Below, in pieces: positions 24,547 through 33,041 of a stretch of 64,000 nt of DNA. Under the pieces are notes generated by a model that was not told the DNA's origin, searched no databases, and saw only the letters and a program-made list of their open reading frames with translations. Positions within the stretch are counted from its first letter, which is position 1. Each line of letters starts with the position of its first letter. A program made the translations under genes and the position numbers. Source of the stretch: OMII01 sp947467385 (GTDB taxonomy: Bacteria > Bdellovibrionota_C > UBA2361 > OMII01); assembly GCA_044360075.1 (NCBI GenBank), contig JBIKLA010000013.1, positions 1-64,000 of the forward strand. The letters run 5' to 3'.

Positions 24547-25410
24547 TTAGTGAGAGTTATGTGAGAGGGTTATAAGGGAGCCCGCCGGCAGGATACGATC
24601 ACTCCTCTCCTCCTTCAAGGAGAGAGGGGATATCTCGATTGAAACTCCCTGATCGTTGAAGCGGTCGAGCGCTATGTTGCGGGCAACGTCGGAGGTGCTT
24701 GCAGCGCTATGGTTGGTAAGGAAAACAACGCCAGACTCCGGCGCCAGGACGTCGAGCACTAGGTTCACGATCTCGGGGGTCTTCTCCTCAAGCGTCCAGG
24801 AATTATTCTTCGACACCCGGCTGAACGAGGGGGGATCGATGATTACGATGTCATACGCGTTGCCCTTGCGAGCTTCGCGCGCCATGAACGTGAGCGCGTC
24901 CTCTGCGATCCAGCGCACGCGATCGGTTGCGCTTGTGTTGAGCTGCACGTTTCGCTTGGCCCAGTCGATAGCTCGCTTGGCAAGGTCAACGTGGGTGACG
25001 AGCACGCGTTCGTGCTTGGCGCAGAAAGCGGTGGCGAGTCCGGTGTAGGCGAAGAGGTTGAGCACTCGCACGGTGCGCGAGCCGGCTGCCAGGAAGCGCT
25101 TAATGGCGGCCTCAACCTGCGGGAGGTAAATTGCATGCTCGGGGAATATGCCGAGCTGGCCGTTGGACATGAGCTCAAGCTCAAGCTTGACGTTGGCGAT
25201 CTCGGTTTGCCATGTGGTGAAGGGCGAGCGGCTGCACTCCCACTTGTCGGGGGGAAGGTAGGCAGCGTCTGCGCCCTCCCAGACAGCGTCGTTCCTTCGG
25301 CGCCACGCGCTCAGGCTGGATGGTCGGTCGATGACCACATCGCCGAAGCGCTCAAGCTTGCGGCCGTCACCAGAATCCAAAAGGGCATATCCAGGAATGC
25401 TAAACTTCAT
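24547..25410 (-). CDS. RlmI/RlmK-like class I SAM-dependent methyltransferase
   Basis: A 287-residue cytoplasmic methyltransferase resembling the catalytic half of 23S rRNA methyltransferases RlmI and RlmK/L. After a short N-terminal beta region come QLGIFPEHA, then motif I VLNLFAYTGLATAFCA, the acidic VTHVDLAKRAIDWAKRN and motif IV IVIIDPPSFSR, which fits enzymes that modify RNA bases. The PUA and THUMP domains of RlmI/RlmL are absent, so the substrate may differ. The ATG at 25410 is preferred over a GTG at 25419, because CATAGT stands seven bases before it and no ribosome site favours either. It begins the operon with the nitroreductase and GT39 genes. Confidence 0.82.
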   Translation of the reverse strand: MKFSIPGYALLDSGDGRKLERFGDVVIDRPSSLSAWRRRNDAVWEGADAAYLPPDKWECSRSPFTTWQTEIANVKLELELMSNGQLGIFPEHAIYLPQVEAAIKRFLAAGSRTVRVLNLFAYTGLATAFCAKHERVLVTHVDLAKRAIDWAKRNVQLNTSATDRVRWIAEDALTFMAREARKGNAYDIVIIDPPSFSRVSKNNSWTLEEKTPEIVNLVLDVLAPESGVVFLTNHSAASTSDVARNIALDRFNDQGVSIEISPLSLKEERSDRILPAGSLITLSHNSH

Positions 25411-25527
25411 GCCGCTCACTATGGCATGGGAAGCCCCATTCGGGACACCTGTGCCGGCCTGAAGAATGGGCTGAAAATGAGCTGTGTTTGGGCGACAACA
25501 CCCTGAAACAACACAAACACGCAGAGC

Positions 25528-26460
25528 CTAAGGGTGGTCGGCTGCGTGGCGGGCCTCGGCGGCGGCCTCTTTTTCAAGCAGGTCGTAGTTCTGCTCGAAC
25601 TGCTCGTAGGCCTCGCGCGAGACACCGCGGTGCAGTACCCGAAAGCGAAACACGTCCCGGAACATGAGCAGCGCGTCGACGACGAGGTTGACCTTTGAGC
25701 CGGGCACGTTGGTCCAGTTGATGGGGACCTCCGCCACACGCAGTCCAGCCTTGTGGGCCAGGAAAAGGAGCTCAACGTCGAAGCTGAAGCGATCGGAGGT
25801 CTGTTTGCGAAAGAGAAAGAGGGCGGCTTTGCGCGAGAACATCTTAAAGCCGCACTGGGTGTCAGCGATGCTCGGAAGGAGGATGATGTTGACGCAGCGG
25901 TTGAAAACCCGGCCGAGGACCTTGCGGTGCAGGGAGGTCGCAACCTTGGTGTCAGTCGACGCCAGGGCGCGCGATCCGATCGCCACGTCTGAGCCGGAAT
26001 CGAGCGCTGCCTGCAGCCGTTCCATCTCTGCGATCGGCGTTGCGCCGTCGGCATCAACAAACAGGATGCGGAGGCCGCGCGAATTGAGCACTCCGAGCCG
26101 CACCGCATGCCCCTTGCCCTGATTTTTGGGGAGCTGAATGAGGCGGACCTCAGGCCGTACGCGCTCAAATTTCCGGACGACTTCAGCCGTGTTGTCGCGG
26201 CTGCCGTCGTCCACCACGATCACTTCGTATGAGGTGCCCTTGCGTTCGAAGAAGTCGATAATGTCGATCAGGGTGGGGGGTAGCCTGCGCTCCTCGTTAA
26301 AAGACGGAACCACAACGCTGATGTTCACGGAAGGAGCCGAGGTATGCTGGCGCTCCATCCAGTTGCTCAGGCGTTCCGATGTCGTTGGTTGAAGATTCAT
26401 GCTCGGTGCGTTGGTCCAGGACGGCAATAGTATCCGAATACCCTCCGGCTTCACAGTCAT
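25528..26460 (-). CDS. GT2 polyprenyl-phosphate glycosyltransferase (Alg5/GtrB-like)
   Basis: A 310-residue GT-A transferase probably linking glucose or a related sugar to a polyprenyl phosphate on the cytoplasmic membrane face. Motifs are VVVPSFNEERRLP, VVDDGS (84-87), FVDADGATP (136-140), IADTQCGFKMFSR and a C-terminal VEVPINWTNVPGSKVN-like region; this order is that of dolichyl-phosphate beta-glucosyltransferases. No membrane helix is seen after the catalytic domain. The first 45 residues are unusual, so later starts (ATG at 26400 or 26358) are possible; no ribosome site helps decide. Such an enzyme could supply the donor used by the GT39 gene 2 kb downstream. Confidence 0.85.
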   Translation of the reverse strand: MTVKPEGIRILLPSWTNAPSMNLQPTTSERLSNWMERQHTSAPSVNISVVVPSFNEERRLPPTLIDIIDFFERKGTSYEVIVVDDGSRDNTAEVVRKFERVRPEVRLIQLPKNQGKGHAVRLGVLNSRGLRILFVDADGATPIAEMERLQAALDSGSDVAIGSRALASTDTKVATSLHRKVLGRVFNRCVNIILLPSIADTQCGFKMFSRKAALFLFRKQTSDRFSFDVELLFLAHKAGLRVAEVPINWTNVPGSKVNLVVDALLMFRDVFRFRVLHRGVSREAYEQFEQNYDLLEKEAAAEARHAADHP

Positions 26461-26609
26461 GGGGGCACATCTGCGCTGTCTTTCTCAGCAGATCCTAAGG
26501 CCGCGGTGGCGTTAAAGGTTAAGATGGAACGCATCCCTGACCCGATTCGTGCCGCACTTGACGGGTGGTGGCTGGCGCTTTTGGGGCGTAAGATACGGAT
26601 GTCTGAGAT

Positions 26610-28073
26610 GTGGATAAAGTAAGTATAATCAACATGCTAGCTAAAGGCCTCGGCACTAGGTGGCGAACCAGGATAAGAGCAACAGCAAACATCGTTCTAG
26701 CTCTGGCTATCCCTGTGTCGGCCAACGCCGCTCCACGCGAAGGCTCAGGCGCAGAGACGGGGCGAATTCTTAGCGCTATCCAAAGAGCTGAGCTGACGGC
26801 GCGCTATCGGAGTTCGCGCGACACAGTCCTAGGGGGATTAAAAGGTCCGCGTCGTTTTCTTGATGCCGATTCGGTTGAACTCGCGCTCGCGCTGGCGCGA
26901 GATGGCGATGAGGCGAGCAAGCAGTGGGCCGAGCAGACGCTCGACAGCAATCGCAAGCTAGTCGATCCCGCATGGGGAGGGATATACGATTACTCTAGCG
27001 GTGAGGATTGGCGGAGCCCATCCTTCTCGAAGGGGATCGCATCTCAGGCGGCGAACGTGCTGCTGTACGCGTACGCCTTTCGCGTCTTCGGCGAACAGCG
27101 CCATCTCTCAACAGCCCGGGCAATCGCATCGTACATGAATGCGTTTCTGCGCAGCATCGACGGCGCATACCTCTCGGGCCAGGATGGCGATGCCCCCGGC
27201 GGCCTCACCCCGGCGGAGTACTTTGCGCTCGATGACGAAAAGAGGCGCGCTAAGGGACTTCCGACGATACACGCAAGCCGCTACGCCGACGAAAATGGCA
27301 TGGCGATCGTTGCCTTGACGGAGATGTTCCTCGCAACAGGCGAGGAGCCCTACCTGAATGATGCCACTACCGCTGCCCAGTGGACACTTGTGAATCGGGC
27401 CGTTCAGGGAGGCGGATTTCGGCACGACACTCCGCTGCCAGAGCCTGCGAGGCTTGCCGACACCGCATGGATGGGCCGCGCTTTGTTGGGGCTCTATGCG
27501 GCGACGGGAGAGCGAGCGTGGCTCACAAAAGCGCGCGAGGTCGCATCCTCGAACGTTCTCGACTTCAACCGCCGATTTTCCTTGAACGATCGGGCTGCCG
27601 CATCGGTCTGCCAAGCCGCTGGCGTCGCCAAGGCACGCCAGGAGCTTTCAGTTGGCGATGCGCTTGTGGCTGCCCGGTTCTTAAATGGCTTGCACCGCTA
27701 TTCGGGTGATGGTGCCTACAGGCGGGCGAGCCTTGATGCGTATGCTCTTGCGCAGTGCATGGGTGCAGAGGCGCGCGGGCTGCTGCTGGCAGGAGATGAG
27801 ATCGGGATAGCTCCGCTGCACGTCACGACTGTAGGAGGAAAGGGGGATCCCGCTGCGCAGGCGCTCTTTGCGGCGACCAGGCCGATTCCTGCGCTCTACG
27901 TCCGGCGCGAGTGGTGGGATAGGACAGAGGGCGCGCTGCCCAATCCGGATGTGCAGTACCCCCGACTGCTGAAAGCTGCTGCGTTTGTGTGCGAGGAGCA
28001 GGGCTGCTCATTGCCGCTCTACGGGGCGGACGAGCTTACATCCCGAATTGCCCGTGCCCTCAGCCCGAAGTAA
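26610..28073 (+). CDS. Secreted six-hairpin (alpha/alpha toroid) protein
   Basis: A 487-residue exported protein of unknown activity. A basic, hydrophobic leader ending VSANA is a signal peptide. The rest is helical with repeated aromatic/Gly turns: GGIYDYSSGEDW, FSKGIASQAANVLLYAYAF, RYADENGMAIVALTEMFLATGE and TAWMGRALLGLYAATGERAWL. This pattern is that of the alpha/alpha toroid found in YyaL/DUF255 proteins and N-acylglucosamine epimerases, but the N-terminal thioredoxin domain of YyaL is missing. Two Cys near the C-terminus (CEEQGC) could form a disulfide. The GTG at 26610 is uncertain: a perfect TATAAT (26624-26629) stands four bases before an ATG at 26634, which would give 479 residues. 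The Nudix gene follows 3 bp after the stop. Confidence 0.65.
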   Translation: MDKVSIINMLAKGLGTRWRTRIRATANIVLALAIPVSANAAPREGSGAETGRILSAIQRAELTARYRSSRDTVLGGLKGPRRFLDADSVELALALARDGDEASKQWAEQTLDSNRKLVDPAWGGIYDYSSGEDWRSPSFSKGIASQAANVLLYAYAFRVFGEQRHLSTARAIASYMNAFLRSIDGAYLSGQDGDAPGGLTPAEYFALDDEKRRAKGLPTIHASRYADENGMAIVALTEMFLATGEEPYLNDATTAAQWTLVNRAVQGGGFRHDTPLPEPARLADTAWMGRALLGLYAATGERAWLTKAREVASSNVLDFNRRFSLNDRAAASVCQAAGVAKARQELSVGDALVAARFLNGLHRYSGDGAYRRASLDAYALAQCMGAEARGLLLAGDEIGIAPLHVTTVGGKGDPAAQALFAATRPIPALYVRREWWDRTEGALPNPDVQYPRLLKAAAFVCEEQGCSLPLYGADELTSRIARALSPK

Positions 28074-28076
28074 TGT

Positions 28077-28604
28077 ATGGGCATGCGAATAGTTGAATCA
28101 GAGGTCCTGTACCAGGGAAAGCTGCGGGGTATTCGGGACGTTATCGAGCTGGACGACGGCAGGCGCTTCAAGCACGAAACGATCGAGCACCCCGGTGCGG
28201 TGGTCATCCTGCCGATCCTGCCCGACGGGCGGATTGCATTCATTGAGCAGTACCGCCACTCCGTGCGGGCCAGTATTCTTGAGCTGCCGGCCGGCACGCT
28301 TGAGGCTTCTGAGGATCCTACCGCCTGCGCCCAGCGCGAGCTTATGGAGGAGATCGGAATGGCCTCGCGCGATATCTTGGCGCTCGGAACGCTCTATCCC
28401 GCGCCGGGCTTCTGTTCAGAAGTGCAGCATATCTTTGTGGCGCGCGGCCTATATCCGAGCAAGGCTACACCGGACGACGATGAGGCAATAACGCTAGTGC
28501 CCCTCAGTGTCGAAGAGGCGGAGGAGGCTGCCCGAACAGGGAGGCTGTCAGACGCAAAGTCTCTGGCCCTTATCCTGAGGGCGAGGCTTAACGGCCTTAT
28601 TTAG
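28077..28604 (+). CDS. Nudix hydrolase, ADP-ribose pyrophosphatase type
   Basis: A 175-residue Nudix enzyme like NudF, which cleaves ADP-ribose or ADP-sugars to AMP and a sugar phosphate. The box is canonical: GTLEASEDPTACAQ then RELMEEIGM. It is preceded by FIEQYRHSVRASILELPAG, the E-Q-Y-R stretch typical of ADP-ribose pyrophosphatases, and followed by YPAPGFCSEVQHIFVARGL. It starts 3 bp after the six-hairpin gene and ends 8 bp before the TMEM43-like gene, so the three are probably one operon. Confidence 0.92.
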   Translation: MGMRIVESEVLYQGKLRGIRDVIELDDGRRFKHETIEHPGAVVILPILPDGRIAFIEQYRHSVRASILELPAGTLEASEDPTACAQRELMEEIGMASRDILALGTLYPAPGFCSEVQHIFVARGLYPSKATPDDDEAITLVPLSVEEAEEAARTGRLSDAKSLALILRARLNGLI

Positions 28605-28612
28605 GAGCAGCA

Positions 28613-29578
28613 ATGGCCGGCAGATCTTCCTTAAAGGTGAAAGGCCTCTTGGGGCTCTTCACGATGGTGTGCGGGTTCGGCCTGATGTGGAGCGGTGCCC
28701 TCAACGAATTCAACAGCCAGCGCACCCTCTCCGAGGCCCGCAAGAACGCTATAACAATCAATCCCTCCACGCCCGATCCGGGCAATAATGGCAAGCTCGT
28801 GGTTGCGCCCGGCGTGTTTTCGGTGGCCGGGCAGATCGGAGATGGGCTTATCAAGCCTGGCCCATACCTGGTGCTCAAGCGCCAGGTGGAGATGTTTCAG
28901 TGGAATGAGGAGTGGCCGCGCGATTCCGATCAGCCGGAGTACAACCTGGGGTGGCACACGGGACAGCGCGACTTCTTTCGGTTCAAGAAGCCGGAGGGCC
29001 ACGAGAACCCTCTCTTGCTATACCTTCCGGAAAAGAAGGTCGCGCCAGGCACGAAATTTTCGGGCTTCGATGGCAGCAGGATTGCGGAGCTGATCGACTC
29101 TCCACCCCGGCTTGCGGTTACTCCAGAAATGCTCGTCGATCCATCGATGCAGCTTCAGGACAGCAAGATCCTCATCCGCCGAGACCCCAGCAGCACGGGC
29201 GATTCGCTCGGGGATATGCGCATCTGGTACGAGGCGGCGCTGCCGGGCGACTACACGGTCATGAGCGTGCAGGCGGACGAGCGAAGCCTAGTCGGGGCTG
29301 ACGTGTCATCGGAGCTCATCATTCGGCAGGGGCAATTCGATGCGGACAGCCTGCTTGCGGACGAGGCCGGCGAGGTTAAGCGCGGCTCGGCCAGCATCGT
29401 CTACATGGGAGGGGTGCTGTTCTGCCTTGGGCTCTTTTCACTCCTAAGCTCAGCTGCTCACGCGATTGACTTGCGGCCGCGCATTCAGCTCCGGGGTGTC
29501 GCCGCTGCACTCCTCCTCAGCGTGGCGATCTCGCTGGTGGTTGTAGCCATCTTCCTTATCCTGTCCCTCGTGGGATAG
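28613..29578 (+). CDS. TMEM43/LUMA-family membrane protein
   Basis: A 321-residue membrane protein resembling the TMEM43 (DUF1625) family, known best from the animal nuclear envelope and ER but also present in bacteria. It has one N-terminal helix (about 10-28), a large extramembrane domain containing NNGKLVVAPGVFSV and LKRQVEMFQWNEEW (the family hallmark Q-x-x-E-x-x-Q-W region), and two or three C-terminal helices (about 262-282, 293-318). The bacterial role is unknown. AGGAGCAGCA before the ATG gives a ribosome site. It is the last gene of the operon with the Nudix hydrolase and converges on the rhomboid-like gene. Confidence 0.75.
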   Translation: MAGRSSLKVKGLLGLFTMVCGFGLMWSGALNEFNSQRTLSEARKNAITINPSTPDPGNNGKLVVAPGVFSVAGQIGDGLIKPGPYLVLKRQVEMFQWNEEWPRDSDQPEYNLGWHTGQRDFFRFKKPEGHENPLLLYLPEKKVAPGTKFSGFDGSRIAELIDSPPRLAVTPEMLVDPSMQLQDSKILIRRDPSSTGDSLGDMRIWYEAALPGDYTVMSVQADERSLVGADVSSELIIRQGQFDADSLLADEAGEVKRGSASIVYMGGVLFCLGLFSLLSSAAHAIDLRPRIQLRGVAAALLLSVAISLVVVAIFLILSLVG

Positions 29579-29623
29579 TGCCTATCCGTGAGCAGCTGGC
29601 TGAGCGAACTGGCGCAAAGAGAG

Positions 29624-30352
29624 TTAGTGGATATTTGAGCTTGGATCGCTGTCGTCATCGCGCGAGCCCTTGACCACGCGCAGCTTTGAGCGTTTCTTGA
29701 GGCGCTCCAGCTTCCAGCTGTAGTACGCAAGCTCGATGCGCTGAGTGAGCCGACCGGAGCGCCCGCGATACATGTATGCGTAGCACAGCCCGGCTGAGAT
29801 GAGGTCGGGCAGGACCCAGCGGAAATCGCCGAATACGGCAGAAAGCACCACGAAGCCAAGGCCGATGAGGGCGAAGGTCTTGCCGCTGATGGGGGTGCCC
29901 CAGAAGTTGAGCATCTGGCCCGAGAACCAAGACATGAGGCCGTAGAGTATCCAGAGCGTGGTAAGAACTGAACCGGTTCCGGTGTAGATCCTCCCGCCGA
30001 TTGACTCCGGGGCCACGAGCGCAAGCACGAGCACGATAGCCTCTGCAGTAAGGGGGATGCCGAGAGCAAGCCTGAGAAATGTCTTTCGCCCCCAACGGGC
30101 GAGGAGCATCCCGCCGATGCTATAGATGATAAGCGCCCCGAAGATGACTTCAAGGGGATTTGAGGCCACGAAGAGCGATGTGAAGGGCCGCCACACCTCA
30201 AGTGCAGACAGCACGCGGGCGGGAGCAAAGCTCAAAATGTCGATTCCCGACTGGCGCATGAGGCCGCTCACCACCGAAACGGCAACGGTAGCTACTGCCA
30301 GCGAGTGGGCGGAGTTTTCAAGGGAGAAGGGGAGGGCGGGTCGTCGGGCCAT
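29624..30352 (-). CDS. Rhomboid/derlin-like membrane protein without catalytic residues
   Basis: A 242-residue protein with about six membrane helices and a basic, disordered tail (RLKKRSKLRVVKGSRDDD). The loop after the first helices carries VWRPFTSLF, the Trp54-Arg55 motif of rhomboid-fold proteins. Where active rhomboids have GxSG there is GTGSVL (125-130), without the Gly after Ser, and the later helix (DLISAGLCYAYMY) has no His. It is therefore probably a non-proteolytic relative of derlin/TMEM115/iRhom type that binds membrane proteins. That is an inference from missing residues. No clear start signal precedes the ATG. Confidence 0.65.
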   Translation of the reverse strand: MARRPALPFSLENSAHSLAVATVAVSVVSGLMRQSGIDILSFAPARVLSALEVWRPFTSLFVASNPLEVIFGALIIYSIGGMLLARWGRKTFLRLALGIPLTAEAIVLVLALVAPESIGGRIYTGTGSVLTTLWILYGLMSWFSGQMLNFWGTPISGKTFALIGLGFVVLSAVFGDFRWVLPDLISAGLCYAYMYRGRSGRLTQRIELAYYSWKLERLKKRSKLRVVKGSRDDDSDPSSNIH

Positions 30353-30451
30353 GAGAGCGTGGGCAAAAGGTATGATCGTTAGCGGCGTCTGTGCGCCCCT
30401 CCATAGTACCGAAAAAGCCCCCGGCAGCGAAAGGTGGCATTCGGTGAGCCC

Positions 30452-31141
30452 CTAGCGGCTGGCAGAGAGCTCTTGCTGGAGGTCGAGCCCAATAATCGAG
30501 CGAATGAGCTCGGACATGACCCTAAACGTCGGAATATCCTCGAAGGGATTAAAGTCCCGGCTCGCGTTGCGCTCGCTTGAGACCTGGATAGCCAAGGCGC
30601 CCTTAAACGAGTCGATGAGCAGGGAGTCGGTGACCTGCGGCGCGTAGCCCAGGCTGGCAAAGCTCATGACGTTGCGGAACCGCTCGATGCCGAAGCGCAC
30701 AAAGGTTGGTCGTAGGGGCGCGGCATAGCCCAGCAGCCGCATGGGAAGCCAGCGTGGTATCGGGCCGGCTCGGTGCTGCTCAAGCTCATGCACAATGTGG
30801 CTTGAGCCCTCGAAGCGCTTGAATGGCGAGAGCAGCGAAACCTCAAAGGGGTCGAACTCGAGAGATCCCCCGGCCGCGGCCACCGGAGCCATACCGCCAA
30901 GGCGGAACACCTCGTCATGGGCGGATGAGGCGATGCCTGGCAGCAGGAAGTCCTGGGCGTTTCGGCCCTTAAGGTCAGTAATCTCCTGCCCGCACCCCGA
31001 TTCGAGGATGCTCGGAAGTACCTGCCGCAGCAGCCCGTCGATTAGGTCCGAGAGGGCTCCAATGCTGATGTCGCGCCGGTCAGACCACTCAAGTGAGTGC
31101 CCTCCTAGGAGCCAGCTGCGCGAGCGGCGAACGGATGTCAT
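30452..31141 (-). CDS. Conserved-looking protein of unknown function
   Basis: I do not recognise this 229-residue protein. It has no signal peptide or membrane helix; it begins with a basic SVRRSRSWLLGG, contains a stretch FDPFEVSLLSPFKRFEGSSH and ends with a helical segment (FRVMSELIRSIIGLDLQQEL). Codon use looks like its neighbours and there are no frame breaks, so it is likely a real gene. The ATG at 31141 is preferred over a longer frame to 31213, because AAAGG stands about nine bases before it. It is divergent from the Tad pilus operon, sharing a 260-bp upstream region, and could be co-regulated with it. Confidence 0.6.
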   Translation of the reverse strand: MTSVRRSRSWLLGGHSLEWSDRRDISIGALSDLIDGLLRQVLPSILESGCGQEITDLKGRNAQDFLLPGIASSAHDEVFRLGGMAPVAAAGGSLEFDPFEVSLLSPFKRFEGSSHIVHELEQHRAGPIPRWLPMRLLGYAAPLRPTFVRFGIERFRNVMSFASLGYAPQVTDSLLIDSFKGALAIQVSSERNASRDFNPFEDIPTFRVMSELIRSIIGLDLQQELSASR

Positions 31142-31351
31142 AGGCGTGTACCTTTCGGGGGCTGCTAGGCGTTTGCGGTAGTAAGCTGCGGTCCAAAAGT
31201 GCAGGCACTGCAAAAATCACGCCGGGGCTCACCTCGGGTCATTATAAGTAAAAACCTGCTCGGATCTAGGATCATTCTAGAGAACCCGAAAAAACCGCAA
31301 ACTAAACCTCAGCCACCGTGTTATGTCCCGGTCCCTAAGAGCACAAAAAAT

Positions 31352-31369
31352 CTCAGTGCGTGCACTGAG
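31352..31369 (+). promoter_or_regulatory. Palindromic candidate operator upstream of the Tad operon
   Basis: CTCAGTGC-GT-GCACTGAG is an 8+8-bp inverted repeat with a 2-bp centre, 35 bases upstream of the cpaE ATG at 31404. It suits a dimeric regulator site. A second, weaker pair TCTAG-N7-CTAGA lies at about 31265-31281. The remaining bases of the gap show no gene and no confident promoter. Confidence 0.5.
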
Positions 31370-31403
31370 CGTGTCCAACCAGTCACTGTATCGCCGGACT
31401 CGA

Positions 31404-32774
31404 ATGATCGAACTCGGTATCGTGGATCTTAGCGCATCAGCAAGGCGGCGGCTCGCGGCGTTGGTGGAGCGCTGGGCCTGGGTTTCCCCTGACAGCCGCG
31501 TCTCAATTCCCCGGATCTCGATTCATCTCCTTTCGCCTGAAGAGGTGCGCTTTCATGGCGCGCTCGACGTGTGCGTCGTTGGACCCGAGCTTATTGGCTG
31601 CGATGCGGCATACCTCACGACGTTGCGGCGCGAGCTCAATGACAAACTCATCCTATGCGTTCTCGATGCGCGCACACAGTCGTTTGGCGTTATCGAGCAG
31701 CTGGGCCGGCTCGGGGTTGATGATGTACTGCTTGAGAGCGCCGGAAGCGACGAGTTCCTGCGGCGCCTGGTGCTGCTCCAGCGAAGGCTCAGGAGCCGCC
31801 AGCGCGGCAGGGTGATCGTGGTTGACTCTGCGCGCGGGGGCGTTGGGGCAACATTTGTCGCAGCGCTCCTTGCTGAGGGGATGGTGGAGCGCGGGCGCAC
31901 CACGTGCCTGGTTGACGGCGACTACCGGTCGCAGGACCTGACACGGTTCCTGCAGGTGAAACCGCATGTGAGCGAGCCACTAAGGCTTCTTCTTGAGCAG
32001 CAGCGCCTTATCACGGGCGAGACGGTCCAGGAGTGCCTCCATACCGTGTGGTCAGATGAGCCGCGGCTGCGTTGTGTGCCTCCCCCAGCCGGAAGCGACG
32101 ACATGTTGCTCGCATCTCCGGCGGCGGTACGGTCCCTCGTGGAAGTTGTTGAGACCCTCGCAGTGCTCAACGAGCGCGTCGTTGTAGATGCGTCGCCGCT
32201 CGGCTCTGGAGCAAAGCTCGCCCTGTGCCAGCACGCTGATGACGTCGTGTTTGTCGCCAACAGGGATCCGTCGGGCGCGTATGCCAATCGGCAAGCGCTG
32301 TGCGTCGTGGCGGGGTCGATGAGGAACGATGCGCGGCTGCAATTAGTGCTCAACGACTGCGGGCGTCGCGCTGCCTCGTGGTCACTGCTTGAGCGGGACG
32401 TACTTTCCACCCTTGGCCGCGCGCGGGAAAGCCACCACATCCCATATTCGGCACGCGCCGCCCGGTGGTCGTGTAGCGGGCACACTCCTTATCGATTTCT
32501 TCGCCGATACGCCCTTAGCCTCCTGCAGGATCCTGTTGCCGCCGCTCTCGAAGCGCAGCGGCACGGGGCGATGCGGGCGGCGTTTGGATGGTGCAGCGAC
32601 GCATGTCGCGCCACCGCCCGTAGGCTGTGCTGGTGGAGGAAGCGGGAGAAAGCCGTTGGGCCCCAACGGGACGGGGGAAGAGAGGATCGGAGATACGAGC
32701 CTCTTGCGCTGGGATTTGCTGAGAATCTCTTGGTGCAAGGTGAACTCGTGTCGAAGCCTGTGCTGCTTGGGTAG
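31404..32774 (+). CDS. cpaE: CpaE/TadZ-like pilus localisation ATPase
   Basis: A 456-residue MinD/ParA-like protein that places Tad pilus machines in the cell. Residues 1-125 look like a degenerate receiver domain (IELGIVDLSASARRRLAAL start, VLDARTQ, GVDDVLLES). The P-loop domain follows with VIVVDSARGGVGATF (138-151). Both Lys residues of the deviant Walker A motif are replaced, as in many TadZ proteins, so ATP turnover may be weak. CLVDGDYRSQD is the second motif. The C-terminal 90 residues are basic and Cys/Arg-rich. The frame is open to an ATG at 31323, but the fold begins at 31404 and the upstream part contains a palindrome. It is the first gene of the Tad operon. Confidence 0.82.
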   Translation: MIELGIVDLSASARRRLAALVERWAWVSPDSRVSIPRISIHLLSPEEVRFHGALDVCVVGPELIGCDAAYLTTLRRELNDKLILCVLDARTQSFGVIEQLGRLGVDDVLLESAGSDEFLRRLVLLQRRLRSRQRGRVIVVDSARGGVGATFVAALLAEGMVERGRTTCLVDGDYRSQDLTRFLQVKPHVSEPLRLLLEQQRLITGETVQECLHTVWSDEPRLRCVPPPAGSDDMLLASPAAVRSLVEVVETLAVLNERVVVDASPLGSGAKLALCQHADDVVFVANRDPSGAYANRQALCVVAGSMRNDARLQLVLNDCGRRAASWSLLERDVLSTLGRARESHHIPYSARAARWSCSGHTPYRFLRRYALSLLQDPVAAALEAQRHGAMRAAFGWCSDACRATARRLCWWRKREKAVGPQRDGGREDRRYEPLALGFAENLLVQGELVSKPVLLG

Positions 32775-32844
32775 CACCTTATTCCTGTTCGTGCGGGCGC
32801 CAGGCGGCGCACAACGAAATAGATGAGTTACTAAGGGGATAGTC

Positions 32845-33024
32845 ATGACGAGACGAGCAAGCAAGCGGGAGCGGGGATACACGTTGCTGGAGTATTGTGC
32901 CGGAGCGGCGATTATCGCCAGCATTCTGTGGACGGCGCTGAATTCATTGGGCGGAGACTTGAGTAGTCTGCTTGGGGCGGTCGGCGGATGGGCCAACGCT
33001 CGGCAGGGCGAGATCATCCCATAA
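32845..33024 (+). CDS. flp: Flp-type major pilin precursor (59 aa)
   Basis: A 59-residue prepilin of the Flp/Tad fimbrial type. The basic leader MTRRASKRERG ends in the Gly after which prepilin peptidase cuts; the mature protein starts YTLLEY, with Glu at +5 and Tyr at +6, the exact Flp signature. A hydrophobic helix (CAGAAIIASILWTAL) and a short Gly-rich tail follow, giving a 48-residue mature pilin. AAGGGG stands seven bases before the ATG. It lies between cpaE and cpaB, the expected place. It is short enough to be missed by usual gene-length cut-offs. A single copy is seen. Confidence 0.88.
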   Translation: MTRRASKRERGYTLLEYCAGAAIIASILWTALNSLGGDLSSLLGAVGGWANARQGEIIP

Positions 33025-33041
33025 CGAGAGGAAAGAGGCCC

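Noticed and set aside
29485..30228. 247-codon minus-strand frame overlapping the rhomboid-like and TMEM43-like genes
   Set aside because: Ser/Arg-rich composition typical of an out-of-frame reading; the frame at 29624-30352 encodes the membrane protein.
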